DNA from: Diphasiastrum complanatum
Taxonomy: Eukaryota > Streptophyta > Lycopodiopsida > Lycopodiales > Lycopodiaceae
Length of the DNA stretch: 64,000 bases
NCBI GenBank assembly: GCA_029204225.1
Contig: CM055101.1
Coordinates: 61,585,340-61,649,339 of the forward strand
Reading direction: 5' to 3'
Shown here: positions 35,401 to 45,790 of the stretch, piece by piece
How positions within the stretch are numbered: position 1 is the stretch's first letter
How the letters are laid out: every line of letters begins with the position of its first letter
Position numbers and translations under genes: made by a program
Notes under the pieces: model-generated
Told to the model about the DNA's origin: nothing
The model's input: the letters and a program-made list of their open reading frames with translations, nothing else
The model's database searches: none

Positions 35401-35970
35401 TGATATCCGTACCCGTCTTTAGATGTGCCTTGTGTTTTTATCACTTCAGTTTCGATTGTTTATAAAACATATACGCATGGAACGAGTCACAGAACAAGAC
35501 AGTGGAGTACTTTCAGCTGATGCTTTAAGAAGTCCGTTCTAACTCACACTGAAGACCTAAGCTTTCCAGCAAAGCCTTTAAAGAAAACATTAACGTGTTA
35601 GAGTGAAGGCTGAAGCGGTGCTCGCTAGCATAAGAATAACACTTTCGCAGAAAAGGCATCAATGTATCAACTATCACCAATACCACAGAAATAAGCTTTG
35701 GTCAGAAATTCGTGTATTCAAATTTCGGTAATCAGCGACAAAAGGCACACGTTCAGATTATCCAATTATATTATTCTGAATGTTTGCACATGTTTCCACT
35801 ACATAACGATGGGGTATTCAAACAACGCATAAATTAAGACGATAACTACAAGAAAAACGCAGATGTTATTTTCAGAAAATCACACGGCTTAACTGGCCTT
35901 AAGTATTTCGTAAACGAATGTCTTACTCTTTGACTACTCCCAAAACAGAATCGATTGCTCCTTGCAACAT
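24876..35970 (-). CDS. Alpha/beta-hydrolase, acid (gastric-type) lipase-like; nine exons, 698 aa
   Basis: Exons on the minus strand: 35,970-35,927; 34,747-34,574; 33,532-33,136; 33,038-32,779; 32,617-32,549; 32,350-32,294; 27,016-26,964; 26,680-26,605; 25,842-24,876. All introns are GT-AG, phases agree, and the coding total (2,097 bp) is open to a TGA. The product resembles the Arabidopsis At1g73920/At1g18460 lipase-like proteins in length and order. Residues 1-75 carry the conserved VLPG...GWELHPTFRAPRLPRWMDEGVSSF block, 85-190 a Ser-rich acidic/basic linker, about 270-350 the partial alpha/beta-hydrolase lipase region (NTDARTCEDMITDLGY, YLQHGLLDSS oxyanion segment, YDVFLGNFRG). Ser431 in AHSLGG is the likely nucleophile, with Asp612 (AGTKD) and His643 (EYAHLDF). 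The substrate is unknown; lipid ester hydrolysis is inferred. Start: ATG at 35,970 gives the family N-terminus; the ATG at 35,977 is out of frame. Introns 6 (5.3 kb) and 8 hold transposon debris. Confidence 0.95.
26181..26515. mobile_element. GC-palindrome cluster with (AT)n, intron 8
   Basis: Two GTTCCGGAAC palindromes (26,193; 26,216), CCGCGGTACC or its inverse at 26,238, 26,320 and 26,350, a perfect 16 bp palindrome TGGTACCGCGGTACCA at 26,367-26,382, an (AT)n tract (26,408-26,475), and a hairpin CTGGCGGA...TCCGCCAG at about 26,488-26,510. CATAGTTGC occurs at both edges (26,182 and about 26,482) and may be a target duplication. It looks like a small foldback or MITE-type insertion with no coding capacity. 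Confidence 0.5.
28964..29376. mobile_element. MITE-like element in intron 6
   Basis: The left end (AGTTCTCAGAACCATGGG... AACCGTGGTGG...GTTAATTAATT) and the right part around 29,270-29,340 are imperfect inverted copies of each other. The centre (29,095-29,225) contains about nine ATTTCACA words. GTTACAACC flanks it at 28,946 and 29,377, which could be a 9 bp target duplication. Non-coding. Confidence 0.5.
29430..29530. other. GC-rich block with five GGCGCC sites
   Basis: GGCGCC at 29,438, 29,465, 29,480, 29,492 and 29,518 in otherwise AT-rich intron DNA. Open on both strands simply because of composition; origin unknown. Confidence 0.5.
29815..31650 (+). pseudogene. Copia integrase-end to RNase H-start fragment in intron 6
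   Basis: Starts inside integrase (SDGGGENISTEF, GIKRQTTAPYSPQ, SIMEMAREML, FWAEACNTTTHILN) and continues through an acidic linker into reverse transcriptase: KMVTIRSIIAISTFYGWKIQQMDVKSNFLNG, EVYLVQPQGF, LNKAIYGLKQAPRAWY, and the catalytic FIVLYVDDLI. It ends after LVGSLIYLTHTRPDIAY and HWKSAKRIL. Many frameshifts and stops; no LTRs at either end, so it is a broken internal fragment. It lies antisense to the hydrolase gene. Confidence 0.85.
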
Positions 35971-36599
35971 GTTGCATGCTCCTGACACCTCCAATGCAAC
36001 AGATTTGAAGTTTCGATCTCAAGAACTTAATAACTTACAGGTTATTATCCCGAAATTCTCTGCCACTTGTCGTATCCGGGAAAACAGCACATCCAACAAA
36101 TGAGCAATTAAAGCAGGCGTGGACTCTTAACAGACTCGGGAACGACCAGCGAAAGAAATCATCGGAAATTTTTCGGTTCCTTAAACGGCTGTCGAACAGG
36201 CGTTTGGCAAACGACGCGTCATAAAAAAGTGTATGGGGCTTGACAACAAAGCAATTGTAGCCGATAGAAAGAGTAAAGCATCTATTATAAGCAATTGGTA
36301 TCAGGCTTTTCCTTTGGTACACGCTTTTCCTGACACAGCGCTCAGACCCGAGTCACCTGTACACGATATATTACAATAATCTGCACAATATACTACAATA
36401 ATCGACAGCAGAATCTTAAACAGTCTTTAATGTCCACAGTTTCCACAGAAGCAAAACAATGGATATTCTGTGTGAAGATGAGCGGAAACACGTCCACGCA
36501 ATCAAGCAAGCGAGAGAAAAGATTAAACAAAAGCAGGATCGTGAAGAAGATGATCAATAAATTAGGCACAAATCACAGAAGGCCGAGAAAAAAATCCGA

Positions 36600-37020
36600 A
36601 GAAACAGAAGGAAAAACGAACGATTGGATCGAAAAACGCAAAGGAAAAAGAAAAACGAACGATTGGATCGGAAAACGCAAAGAAAACAAACAAAAAAACG
36701 AGTAGAGGACGATTTTCGTTCTTTGTAGGCAAAGCGAGAAAGCGTGATCTGTAATTTCTGCTTTTACCGTTGGTAAATTTAATTTTCTTTTCGGATTGAA
36801 TATACCCTGTTTGTGTGATTATTATTATTCTCTTTTTTAACTTTTCGGTTGAATATACTCTCTTTTACGACACGCGACGTGGGGGGGCGGCATCTCTGCC
36901 GTTGATCTGGGGCCGTGGACGGATCGTGACCGTCAACGTGGCTACACGCCAGTGGCCCAGAATGCGCGTTGTTATCCACGTGGATAAGGCACTAGCGACT
37001 ACGCCACGTGGTTCGGCCTT
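36600..37020 (-). promoter_or_regulatory. Probable promoter and 5' leader of the hydrolase gene, with G-boxes
   Basis: Upstream of the ATG at 35,970 the sequence becomes GC-rich at 36,865-37,020. CCACGTGG G-boxes lie at 36,976-36,983 (inside a perfect 14 bp palindrome TATCCACGTGGATA) and 37,004-37,011. Closer in, two TATA-like copies (GAGTATATTCAACCGAAAAG at about 36,842 and GGTATATTCAATCCGAAAAG at about 36,790, minus sense) precede a CT-rich leader with a ~39 bp tandem duplication (36,611-36,688). The transcription start is not fixed. Confidence 0.5.
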
Positions 37021-37120
37021 TCCTCTTGTGTGTTAAGCACCTTCCAAATCAAAAAGCGAAGCCCAAAAGTCATGACTCCACTCTATTTTGACACCAAAAC
37101 CTACACAATCTTTCCTCAAA

Positions 37121-37560
37121 GGATGGTTTTCCATTCATCTCCCTTCCTTGCAAGTGCAAAGGCGAGCAGCTCCATCGGATTCGTTGGAGTTGTAGTTGAG
37201 CCGACATTCCCACTCATTTAAGACAGATCCACTGTGGAGATGTAAAAAAAGATAGTTTTCCCTTGGTCTCTTTCTTGCAAGTGCAAGGGCGAGCAACTCC
37301 ATTTATTTCTTTGGAGTTGACGTGGAGGATCACATCTCCATTTCAAAGTAAGACAGATCCACTAGAATCTTCAGAGATGTCGTAAAGGATAGTTTTCCAT
37401 TTGTCTCTCTCCCTTGCGAGTGCAAGGGGTGGCAACTCGGTTGGATTCTTTGGAGTTGTCGTGACCAGATGACATGCCCATCTACTCAATCAAGACAACG
37501 GAGATAACATTCTCATTTTACACTTGAGTTGGAATCTTTGGAGTTGCTAGTCGCATGACA
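37121..37560. repeat. Tandem repeat, 3 units of ~130-137 bp
   Basis: Units begin with GGAT(G/A)GTTTTCC at 37,121, 37,250 and 37,387. Each holds a short inverted repeat CCTTGCAAGTGCAAGG, then GAGCAACTCC and TTCTTTGGAGTTG. Degenerate TTTGGAGTTG words continue to about 37,700. Confidence 0.85.
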
Positions 37561-39440
37561 TCCTGATCGCTCAAATCCTTCTCCTCCATTCACGAGCTGC
37601 AATCTCTTGCAATGAACTCTCTTTCAAGCGATTGGTCACATTTAAATTCTTGGTTGATAATTGGTCTACTAAAGCAAAGCATATCCATTGAAATCTTTGG
37701 AGTTGCCTAATACATATTAAGACTCGAGATGATTGGTTGCATGTGGCATTTAAAAAAAAAATTGGTCCATTGAGCTTAAGTTTTTGGGCAACTCGACTTG
37801 GCAAGGGTGTTGCTCAGTAATTTGAGCATGGTTTAGTTGCCCCTAACTGCAAAAAGTTATGTGTCCTTATATACCACATGGTGGCAACTCAACTTCAATG
37901 CAAAACCTTCAATAGCCCATTTTTAAACATTGGACAAGTCACAAGCCTCTGGTTTGAATGAGGTAAGTGTCGAGCACATGAATGTGAGACATATCATGAA
38001 ATTGTTGGGCTAAGACACGATGGAAATAATTGGTGAGACCTTTTCTCAAGTTGCATGACAATGACACCAATACTTTTTTATCATGTGCAAAATATTTAAC
38101 ATTATGAAGTTTAATATGTAGTTCCAAGAATTTTTTCAAAGTTACAACAAGAGAGTTTTTAATTCCAGTGAAGAGGGCTCAACGTTGTCGGGCTCTATCA
38201 ACCCAGTATTCCCAAGACATAAAAATAACTATGACCGCTCGAATCGCAATGCAAAAAGGCTAAAAGTTACAATGGATAGTGGGGTCCCCATACTATATCT
38301 TCATCGTCCAATCATGTAAGATTTGAGATGGCAAAGCTTGTTGTAACTTGCAAGAAGCAAAGGCCCCAACTACATTTGTTTATAGACTCTACGAGAGCCA
38401 TGCAGACAAGACATTCTTGTTGTGGATGTGTACACTTTAATTTCAAAATTTCCCCCTTTAGAGATGGGCTTTTCCAACTCACTATTGAAACAAAGCTAGG
38501 TAGGTAGGAGTATGAAAAAACAATGGACATAGATAGGAACCTTGTCTCTTCTACAGGCCAATTGGCTAATGAAACCCCATGCATAGCATCTCTCCACCTT
38601 GGCAAATCCAAGTAAATTGTATAGAAGATCAATCCCCCAAGACATGAAGGCAATTGACCCACAAGGAAGCCTATATGAAATCCCCCCCCCCCCAAGGTAG
38701 CACAGATAGCTACTGGTATGGACTTTAGCAATCTTTGACATGTAAGGAAGATGCTCTCATTTGTCCTTTGAATCGTGGCCTTCATAAGTCTAATAAAAAT
38801 GAAGCAGCAATTACAAGGCATGGAAATCTCCTATGTAAGTGATTGGCACTTTTGAAGATTTTGACGTTGGCGAGGGTTTTGATGACTATTTCCTATTTTG
38901 GTGTCTTTGAACCTTCGCCAAAAAACGGCACAATCAAAACTAACCTTCGCCGACTTCAATTATGATTTTTCAGGTCATAATGAGGTTTGGGCCGAGGGTT
39001 GTTTGGGGTGTGCTTTGGGCTAGTGTGAGATTCTACACATTTTCTACAAGGGATTTTTTTACTTTTTTGCTGTTTTTTGGCAAATTTGGCAAACTGACTG
39101 GGAACGAACCTTCGCCTAAAGTACAATATGTTCAGCTGGTGTGGCAGAATGTACTGCCAAGTGGGCGAAGGTTGGTTTGATTAGAGCTGAGAGATATCAG
39201 GTTTGATAGGTGATTTTTGGCTCTTTTTTTGGACAGTTTGTCAAAACCACATGATTTTTTTGATTTTTAGGATTTCTAGGATTTATGGAAGGGATAGGGT
39301 GCTGGGATCTAATGTGTTCCAATTCTCAATCTCTCTCCACAGATCATGCAAGCAAAAAATCATGAAAAAAATGACAAATCTAAACTCTAATCCACACTAT
39401 ACTACCGTGTTGGATTTCTATCCTCTCCATCCCTAAGTTT
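37561..39440. other. No gene recognised
   Basis: Contains a C12 run at 38,682-38,693 and several CCTTCGCC words (about 38,912, 38,943, 39,109, inverted at 39,163) suggestive of a decayed LTR. Open frames here have no recognisable motif. Confidence 0.35.
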
Positions 39441-39942
39441 TCCAAACGTCAATGTCATCTATTTGGCAGCTCACCATTACATTTGCCACAACCGGACAGA
39501 TTCTCCAACTAAATCAGATATTGTCCGAGTGCGACTACCAACAACACGAGTGCCTTGATCATGTTTGTAAATCACACATTAATCATTCTTTTAATCAATT
39601 AGCCATGTGTACATATTCATCTAAGATCGATGAATCAAAATCCATATCAGTTTTTTTATTTCGAGCACAATTGTATTGTTCTTCTTCTCTGTTATCACAG
39701 AGTATTGTATCAAGAAGAACGCACCTGATCTGTTCTGCAATCACATTGTATCTCTACACGACTAATCAATCATTGTTCCAGCAATTTAGTTTGTGTAAGG
39801 TGATTGCATGTTCAAACTGATTCATACTTGCAGATTCATTGTTTTGTAAATTTTATCCTTTTGTATGACTGATAGCACCGCTCGATTTTTGCTTTGATCA
39901 CTGTTAGTCTGGCTTTGATTGCTTAGGGCCTTTCTTCTTCTT

Positions 39943-40206
39943 CTACTTAGTTGTGCTCTTGTTGGTGTATAAAGTGTGAGAATCAGCTGAGGAACTTGAG
40001 ACTTCGTTCCTCCACATGTCTTCCTGCAACAACATAGTAATGACTCTCAAAAGAGTCAGTTCTGGATGTGTTGTGATGATCATCACCCAGTTGTCGTATG
40101 AGCTTGGCAAGTAGCCAATAAAAATAGTTTTAAAAGAATGCTCATCAAGTTTCTTTCTTTTGTCCTTTGGGACATGAGCATAAGTTGTGCTTCCAAATAC
40201 TTTCAA
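39943..40206 (-). pseudogene. Integrase tail fused in frame to a second gag C-terminus (family G)
   Basis: The first half (MKVFGSTTYAHVPKDKRKKLDEHSFKTIFIGY) is the conserved end of a Copia integrase. Without a stop it passes into LPSSYDNWVM, LLRVITMLLQED, SSSSADSHTLYTNK, which is the gag segment seen at 41,600-41,800 of the same element (LPSSYENWVM, LSRVITMLLQEE). A normal element would continue to an RT. RT and RNase H are not found, so the 3' part was replaced or deleted. Confidence 0.8.
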
Positions 40207-40209
40207 ATG

Positions 40210-41330
40210 TTTGATTGAGAGTCTGAACCCAGTCCAAACCTCATTAGGAGTTTTGCTGTTAGGAACACCCTTAGTTATACATCAATTCTGCAAATAAGTT
40301 GTTGTTGAAACAGCATGTTGCCAAAATGATTTGGGCAAAGAAGCATGTGTGATCATGCATTTAGCAGACTCGACTAAGGCTCTGTTCTTCCTTTCAGCCA
40401 GTCCATTTGACAGTGGAGAATAGGAAGCAGCGAATTGTCGTTCGATGCCATTGGCTGAGCAGTAATCCTTATTCATTTGAAATGTATTCTCCACCATTGT
40501 CGCTCCTGAGAGCTTTGATTCTTTTGCCTGTCTGCAATTCAACATTCTCTTCAAATTTTTTGAAGGACTAGAAAGCTTCAGATTTGTGCTCTAGGCTATA
40601 GGTAACAGTCCTCCTGGAATAATCATCTATGAAAGTAATAAAGAACTTTGCATCAAGTAATGATGGTGTCTAATTGGGTCACATATATCAGTATACACAA
40701 TGTCTAACAGATCTCTAGAAATGTGTTCTTGTTTTGACTTGAATGGCCTTCTTGCCTGCTTTTCTTTGATACAACTTGAGCAGACAGGGGGATTGACAAC
40801 TTTACAATCTAAATCAAGAATTGAAGAATGTTTAGACATGTTACCTAATGATGTATAGTTAAGGTGACCAAGTCTATAATGCCAAATCACTTCTTTATTC
40901 ATAGATGTCAAACTGCTTAAAGCATGATCAATTACAGTATTACAATGACTAAGTCTATAGAGATATCCTTGTATCTTTCCGAGTGCAAGAACTCTCCTAC
41001 TCTTATCAAGAATTTGACAGGAATTTGTTAGAAACTCTACCCTATGTCCTAAATCTATGATTTGATTGACTGATAGTAGATTTGTTGTCAGATTTGGGAC
41101 ATACAATACATTTTGTATAAGCTTCGACATTCCATTCTGAAAATTCATCCTAACAACAACTTCCCCTTCAATTATGTGAGAACTGTTGTCTCCAACGTGA
41201 ACAAATTTATTTGTGTTGTAGGGTGAATAGTTGATGAACCATTCTTGATGACTTGTCATGTGTTGTGTAGCTCCAGAATCGAGGAATCGCTCCTTTGACT
41301 ATTCGACATGGTGATGGCTCACCATGAAGA
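40210..41330 (-). pseudogene. Family G Copia protease and integrase
   Basis: Protease active site LDSGATQHMTSHQEWF (about 41,240-41,285), then NVLYVPNLTTNLLSVNQI. The integrase zinc finger follows (WHYRLGHLNYTSLGNM ... CSSCIKEKQARRPF) and the catalytic core is decayed (ANGIERQFAASYSPLSNGLAERKNRALVESAKCM, FWQHAVSTTTYL). A TAG at 41,299-41,301 precedes SKERFLDSGA, and a TGA near 40,275 replaces what was probably CGA. Frameshifts separate the pieces. Confidence 0.85.
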
Positions 41331-41426
41331 CTTCATGCTCATCATCATCATCGATCTTCTGCTTGGTGTCGGCTGCATGAGCTTGCTGATCTAGCTTCTT
41401 CTTCTTCTTGTCATTGTTGAACTTCA

Positions 41427-42173
41427 AGATTTGATAGTCCTAGATCTCATGATTTGGTCTCTTGCAGTACCTGTAGAAGAGTCTTTTCTTGTTGTTCTGA
41501 GCAGGTGGCTGATTCTAGGGCTTTTGTGACTGCTTTTGATTGCTGTTAGTTTGTCGAACAACTTTCTTCTTCTGTTGCTTTCTTGAGCCCTTCTTGGAGA
41601 ATAATGCTTGTGAGTCGTTGATGGAGGATGAAGATGCTCCACCTCTTCTTGTTTCCTCCTGCAGCAACATAGTTATGACTCTGGATAATGTGATGTCTGA
41701 GTGTGTGGAAACCATCATCACCCAGTTTTCATAGGAAGATGGTAAGCTTGACAATAAGTTCATAGCAACATCAAAGTCTTTGATTGTTGAACCTATTGTT
41801 GTCATCTGATCCATTAGAGTCTTAAATTCATTTATGTGATTCTGAACAGAATCACCATCTGACATTTTGAGAGAGAAACGTTTTCTCCTCAAATGCAGCT
41901 TCGAAGTGACATCCCTCACTTTATATAATGTACTCAATATATCCCAAGCTTCTTTTGATGATTGATCTTTTCTGATATGACCAATTTGTGTGTCAGAGAT
42001 GTTAAGGGTGAAGCCTTGCCATCCCTAAGCTTCCATTTGGAAATGGCTTGCTCATCGACAATGGGAAGTAGTTTGATTCTAGCGACTATTTCCCACAGTT
42101 CTTTGGCCATCAATACTACTCTCATTTTGAAGTTCCATAAATGGTAATTCGAACCATCCAGTTTTTCTACCAT
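41427..42173 (-). pseudogene. Family G Copia gag with zinc knuckle
   Basis: ATG at 42,173: MVEKLDGSNYHLWNFKMRVVLMAKELWEIV is the standard Copia gag N-terminus. A frameshift near 41,990 leads to LSTLYKVRDVTSKLHLRRKRF, SDGDSVQNHINEFKTLMDQM and LPSSYENWVM. After a TAG at 41,515 the zinc knuckle region (YRYCKRPNHEI-stop-DY) is followed by NDKKKKK-LDQQAH. The closest relative in the window is the gag piece at 55,040-55,855. Confidence 0.85.
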
Positions 42174-42333
42174 TAGAGCATATTGTGATTGTGAATTCAG
42201 TTGGAATTTCAAGATGAATATATGTAGATAATAGATTAATATGACTGAAAACAATAATAGCAATTGCCTAAAATATATCAAAACAATTGCTCTGATATTA
42301 TATGTTATAGTTCTTCCTTTAGGAATCAGAGAA

Positions 42334-42345
42334 CAAGCTTTGATA
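42334..42345 (-). other. Primer-binding-site remnant, family G
   Basis: GGGTATCAAAGC on minus after ...TTTTCAGCA. A second tRNA-complement-like sequence TAATATCAGAGC lies 45 bases nearer gag (42,289-42,300). Either could be the ancestral site. Confidence 0.5.
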
Positions 42346-42559
42346 CCCTGCTGAAAATTGGACAGCTCGGAGAGGCTGAGATTTCTCGGTGCATACAAAC
42401 TATGTTTATCGGATTCGGGCAAATCGAGTCTGCCTTACTTGATCACAGCTTCGAAGTTGCTGGATCAACTAAGTCAATTCCATAGCCATGCACAAGATTA
42501 TAGTGAATTAAATTTTAGCTTCTGGCACTTTCCACAATCGTGTGATTCTTGTGCTCAGC

Positions 42560-44399
42560 TATACCATTGAGACTTATACTCACCTCCACTATCTGATCTT
42601 AAAACTTTGATCTTCCTACCTGTCTGATTTTCGACCAACGCTTTGAAGCTCTTGAAATTGTCAAATGCATCCGATTTCTTCTTCAAGAAGTAAATCCACC
42701 TCTTACGTGACATATCATCAATAAAGTCATGAAATAGAAAGCACATAGTCCTCATAGGCCTGCATAAATCTGTGTGGATCAAATCCAGGATGTTCTTTGC
42801 CCTTGCAACACCACCTTTATTGAACTTCTCTCGATGTTGCCATGGTTTGCACATCGATTTCAAGTGGTCTTCTATCGTAGGCAATCCTCTCACCATCCAA
42901 TTTTCTCATCAAACTGAGGCTTCCTAGGTTCAAGTGACCAAGCCTCTTATGCCACAGTTTAGTTTGCGATGGAATTGATGAAACAAGTCCACGTTGTCTC
43001 TTGATTGTAGCATTCAACCTGTACAATTTAGTGTTGGGCTCTCTTATACCATCTGCAATAACTTTAAACTTTTGGTTCACATCCTTCACAAAGCAACAAT
43101 CATGGGCAAATTCTACTTTCAATTTTTGATCAGTAATGACTCCAACAGAAAGTAGATTTTTCCTCAAACTTGGTATGTAAAGTACCTCCCTGATCATCCT
43201 GCTTTTGCCATCAGGTAAATGGATTGAAGCGGTGCCTATCCCCTTGATCTTGCATACATCACCATTTGCTTGTGAAACGGATGTTCCATTATCCAACACT
43301 TTCAAGCTATTGAACCAATCCTTGTTACTTGTCATGTGTCTTGTGGCTCCCGAGTCAATATATGATGCTTGATCATCTTGATTAGATGACAATGATGATA
43401 TGAAGATACTAGAGTCTTCAATCTCACCCTCATCGACAAGGTTACCTACTTGCTTTGGTTTCTCCTTGCCTGATTCCGCCAGGAATTTTCGACATTCACT
43501 CTTCCAATGGCCCTTTTTACCGCAATGGAAGCACTTGCTCTTCTTCTTAGTCTTGCTGGAAGATCCCTTGTCCTCCTGAGTCTTGGCGAATTGGTAGTTA
43601 GACTTCTTCTTGCCCTTGCCCTTGCCTTGTTTTTGGCATGTCGCAAGTGTCTGATCATCGGTGTTTTGACGTCTAGCTTTCACCATTTCTCGCCATTGCT
43701 CTTCCTACATCAAGATTCCGATGAGCTCGTCAAAGGTTAGAAATCTTTCTCTTGATGCTATTCCACTCACAAACATCTGATAGGGTTCTACAATATCGCA
43801 CAATGCATTATGCACCAACTCCACATCACGTATGCGCTCACCAATAGAATGCAGTTCATCCCTCATTGTCTTGATTCTTGTCATGTACGTCTGAATGTGC
43901 TCTCCTTGCTCCATGCGGGCACTATTCAATTTTGACTTCAGAAACATGATTCTTGATGGATTTGACATCTTGAACTGCTCCTTTAGCACATCCCATGCCT
44001 GTCTGGGTGTAACAGAATCACAAATGTGGATAATGATGTGATCCTTCACTGACAAGTTAATGAAGTTCAAAGCTTTCCTCACCTCTTGTCGAACACTTTG
44101 ATATCCGCTTCATTTGGCGGTCTTCTCTCATCACTTGTGACGACACCCCACACATCCTTCTCCATTAGTATGTTTTTCATTTTTAATTTCCACACTGGAT
44201 AGTTGGAAATCTCGTCCAATTTGCTACTTTCACTCAAAATGGACTCTCCCATGTTTGTCATCGCAAAACTGCTTGAAACTTCTATCGTAGACCAAAAGCA
44301 GTATGCCGAGGGCAATTGTCGAAAATAATGACCTGCACTTTTTTCCTTAACAGGCCACCCGCCGCTTTTCTGCCAAATTGAAAGCCAAATCGACATCAC
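42560..44399 (-). pseudogene. Family D Copia gag-protease-integrase, truncated in integrase
   Basis: Gag from about 44,270 (SSKLDEISNYPVWKLKMKNILMEKDVW). A frameshift at 44,080 leads to KALNFINLSVKDHIIIHI, TPRQAWDVLKEQFKMSNPSRI and IRDVELVHNAL. A TAG at 43,705-43,707 interrupts ILM-EEQ. The zinc knuckle CFHCGKKGHWKSEC is perfect, as are the protease site YIDSGATRHMTS, NLLSVGVI and the integrase finger LWHKRLGHLNLGSL. After another frameshift: KNILDLIHTDLCRPMRT, FIDDMSRKRWIYFL, LRSDSGGEYKSQ. The match ends at about 42,565, where the family G LTR remnant begins, so RT and RNase H were cut off. Confidence 0.9.
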
Positions 44400-45099
44400 C
44401 TTCCGAAATGTACTCTGTCGTGAACTCCCAACTACGTGCCCAATGGAATGGTGAAATCACTTTTGGCGCATTTCAAATACTTTTTCTGCTGCAATCACTT
44501 TGTTTTGCGGTACCGTACTTGCATGTATAGTCTGGGTGCCTTTCGTTTGGAGTTCGTAGCCTTTCGTTTGCGGATAAAGGTCCCAAAATTAGAGACTTTT
44601 TGTGTTTTTGAACTGTTTCTTTAGTTTGAAGAGACTTCAAACTTCAGTGAATCTAGACCCAACTCTCACTTCAAACTGAAAATTTTTAAAAAAGTTGAAG
44701 TGCCAAGTTTATTTCAAATTCTTTTAGCCTTCTTCAAGGACCCTTCAAAGGACATCTAATGGTTGATTTTGATCTGATGATTCTCCAGCTCGCGATCTAA
44801 ATCGTTGATCCTGTTGGAGATCCATCAGATGGTCATGACTCAATAAGCATGTCAAAATGGACACTTCCAACCACTACACACCTAGAGACACTACCTGTCC
44901 ACTCGTAATGGCTGCATGCGAGCCTCCCGTGGCTTGCTTCCTCTTCTCTTCTAATCTCTTAGTTATGGCAGCCTGCTTAGATTGCAGATAACTACTTCAC
45001 CTGGCTACGGCTGCTCACGGCCTTCTGGCATCCTCCTACCAGTGCGAGGGCACCCTTGATCTTGCATAAGATGGGATGGCAACTAGTTAGATCAGCACG
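44400..45099. other. No gene; leader-like sequence between families D and E
   Basis: AT-rich to 44,700 and more mixed after. No primer site or LTR end was found for either neighbour. Confidence 0.35.
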
Positions 45100-45790
45100 T
45101 TGAGAAGATCAGAACGATCTTTGCTCAACTCGTTGCATCAGGACAAGAGCACCAGGTCCCAGCACCACATCAACTGATGTACTTCATGAATTCTCTACCG
45201 ACATCCTATCAGCTTTTGAGAATGCTCATACTGAGTCTACCAGATATGACATTCGACAAAGCAGTCAGTCTTGTCGCAGATGAGAGACTGATGAGGGACA
45301 AAGGAGAGGGAAGCAATGATCAAGAGAAGGCTCTCTTCACGAAAGGAAAGAAGAAAAACAAGAACAAACTTAGATTCGAGAAGATAAAGTCCTTGAATCA
45401 ACAATCTTATTCCTGTGATCATTGTCACAAACCAGGCCATACAGCCAACAAATGCTGGTTCAATCCAGCAATACCTTGCATGCACTACAAGAAGAAGGGG
45501 CACTCTGCATACGCAGACTCAACCCAAAAAGAAAGACCAAGGCTGAGAAGGCTAATCTTGCAGAGTCATCCAAGGATGCTGATAGAGGTGACAAAGCCTT
45601 CACAATACTTGATGAAGCTTCGACCAGCTACACTGAACACGACTCCGATGTAGTCATTAATTCAGGAGCAACATCACACATCACCTGCAACAAGAAGATC
45701 TTGATCGACTTCAGAGAGCTCAAAAATAACAGAGCAGTGATTCTAGGTGATGGGAGCAGACACGATGTCAAAGGCATCGGCACTCTATAG
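45100..45790 (+). pseudogene. Family E Copia gag and protease
   Basis: The gag C-terminal half reads IRTIFAQLVASG, HQLMYFMNSLPTSYQLLRM, SLPDMTFDKAVSLVADERLMRD. The first zinc knuckle CDHCHKPGHTANKC is intact. The second, PCMHYKKKGHSAY, has lost its second Cys (TGC to TAC, at a CTG site) and a small deletion shifts the frame just after. The protease follows in the new frame (DVVINSGATSHITCNKK; the usual D-SGAT has become NSGAT) to a TAG at 45,788. The gag N-terminus is not visible. Confidence 0.88.

Noticed and set aside
35955-35977. ATG at 35,977 as the start of the hydrolase.
   Set aside because: It is seven bases upstream and out of frame; the ATG at 35,970 gives the N-terminus typical of the family and splices in phase.
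36296-36310. TGGTATCAGGCTTTT resembles a Copia primer-binding site.
   Set aside because: It lies upstream of the hydrolase start, matches only nine bases, has no LTR end before it and no gag after it on the plus strand.
36430-36705. Lys/Arg-rich 91-codon plus-strand frame as a small protein.
   Set aside because: It lies antisense to the CT-rich leader of the hydrolase gene and its repetitive part is a 39 bp tandem duplication.
38312-38821. A 169-codon minus-strand open frame as a gene.
   Set aside because: No start context, no recognisable motif, Gly run from a C12 homopolymer; likely chance.
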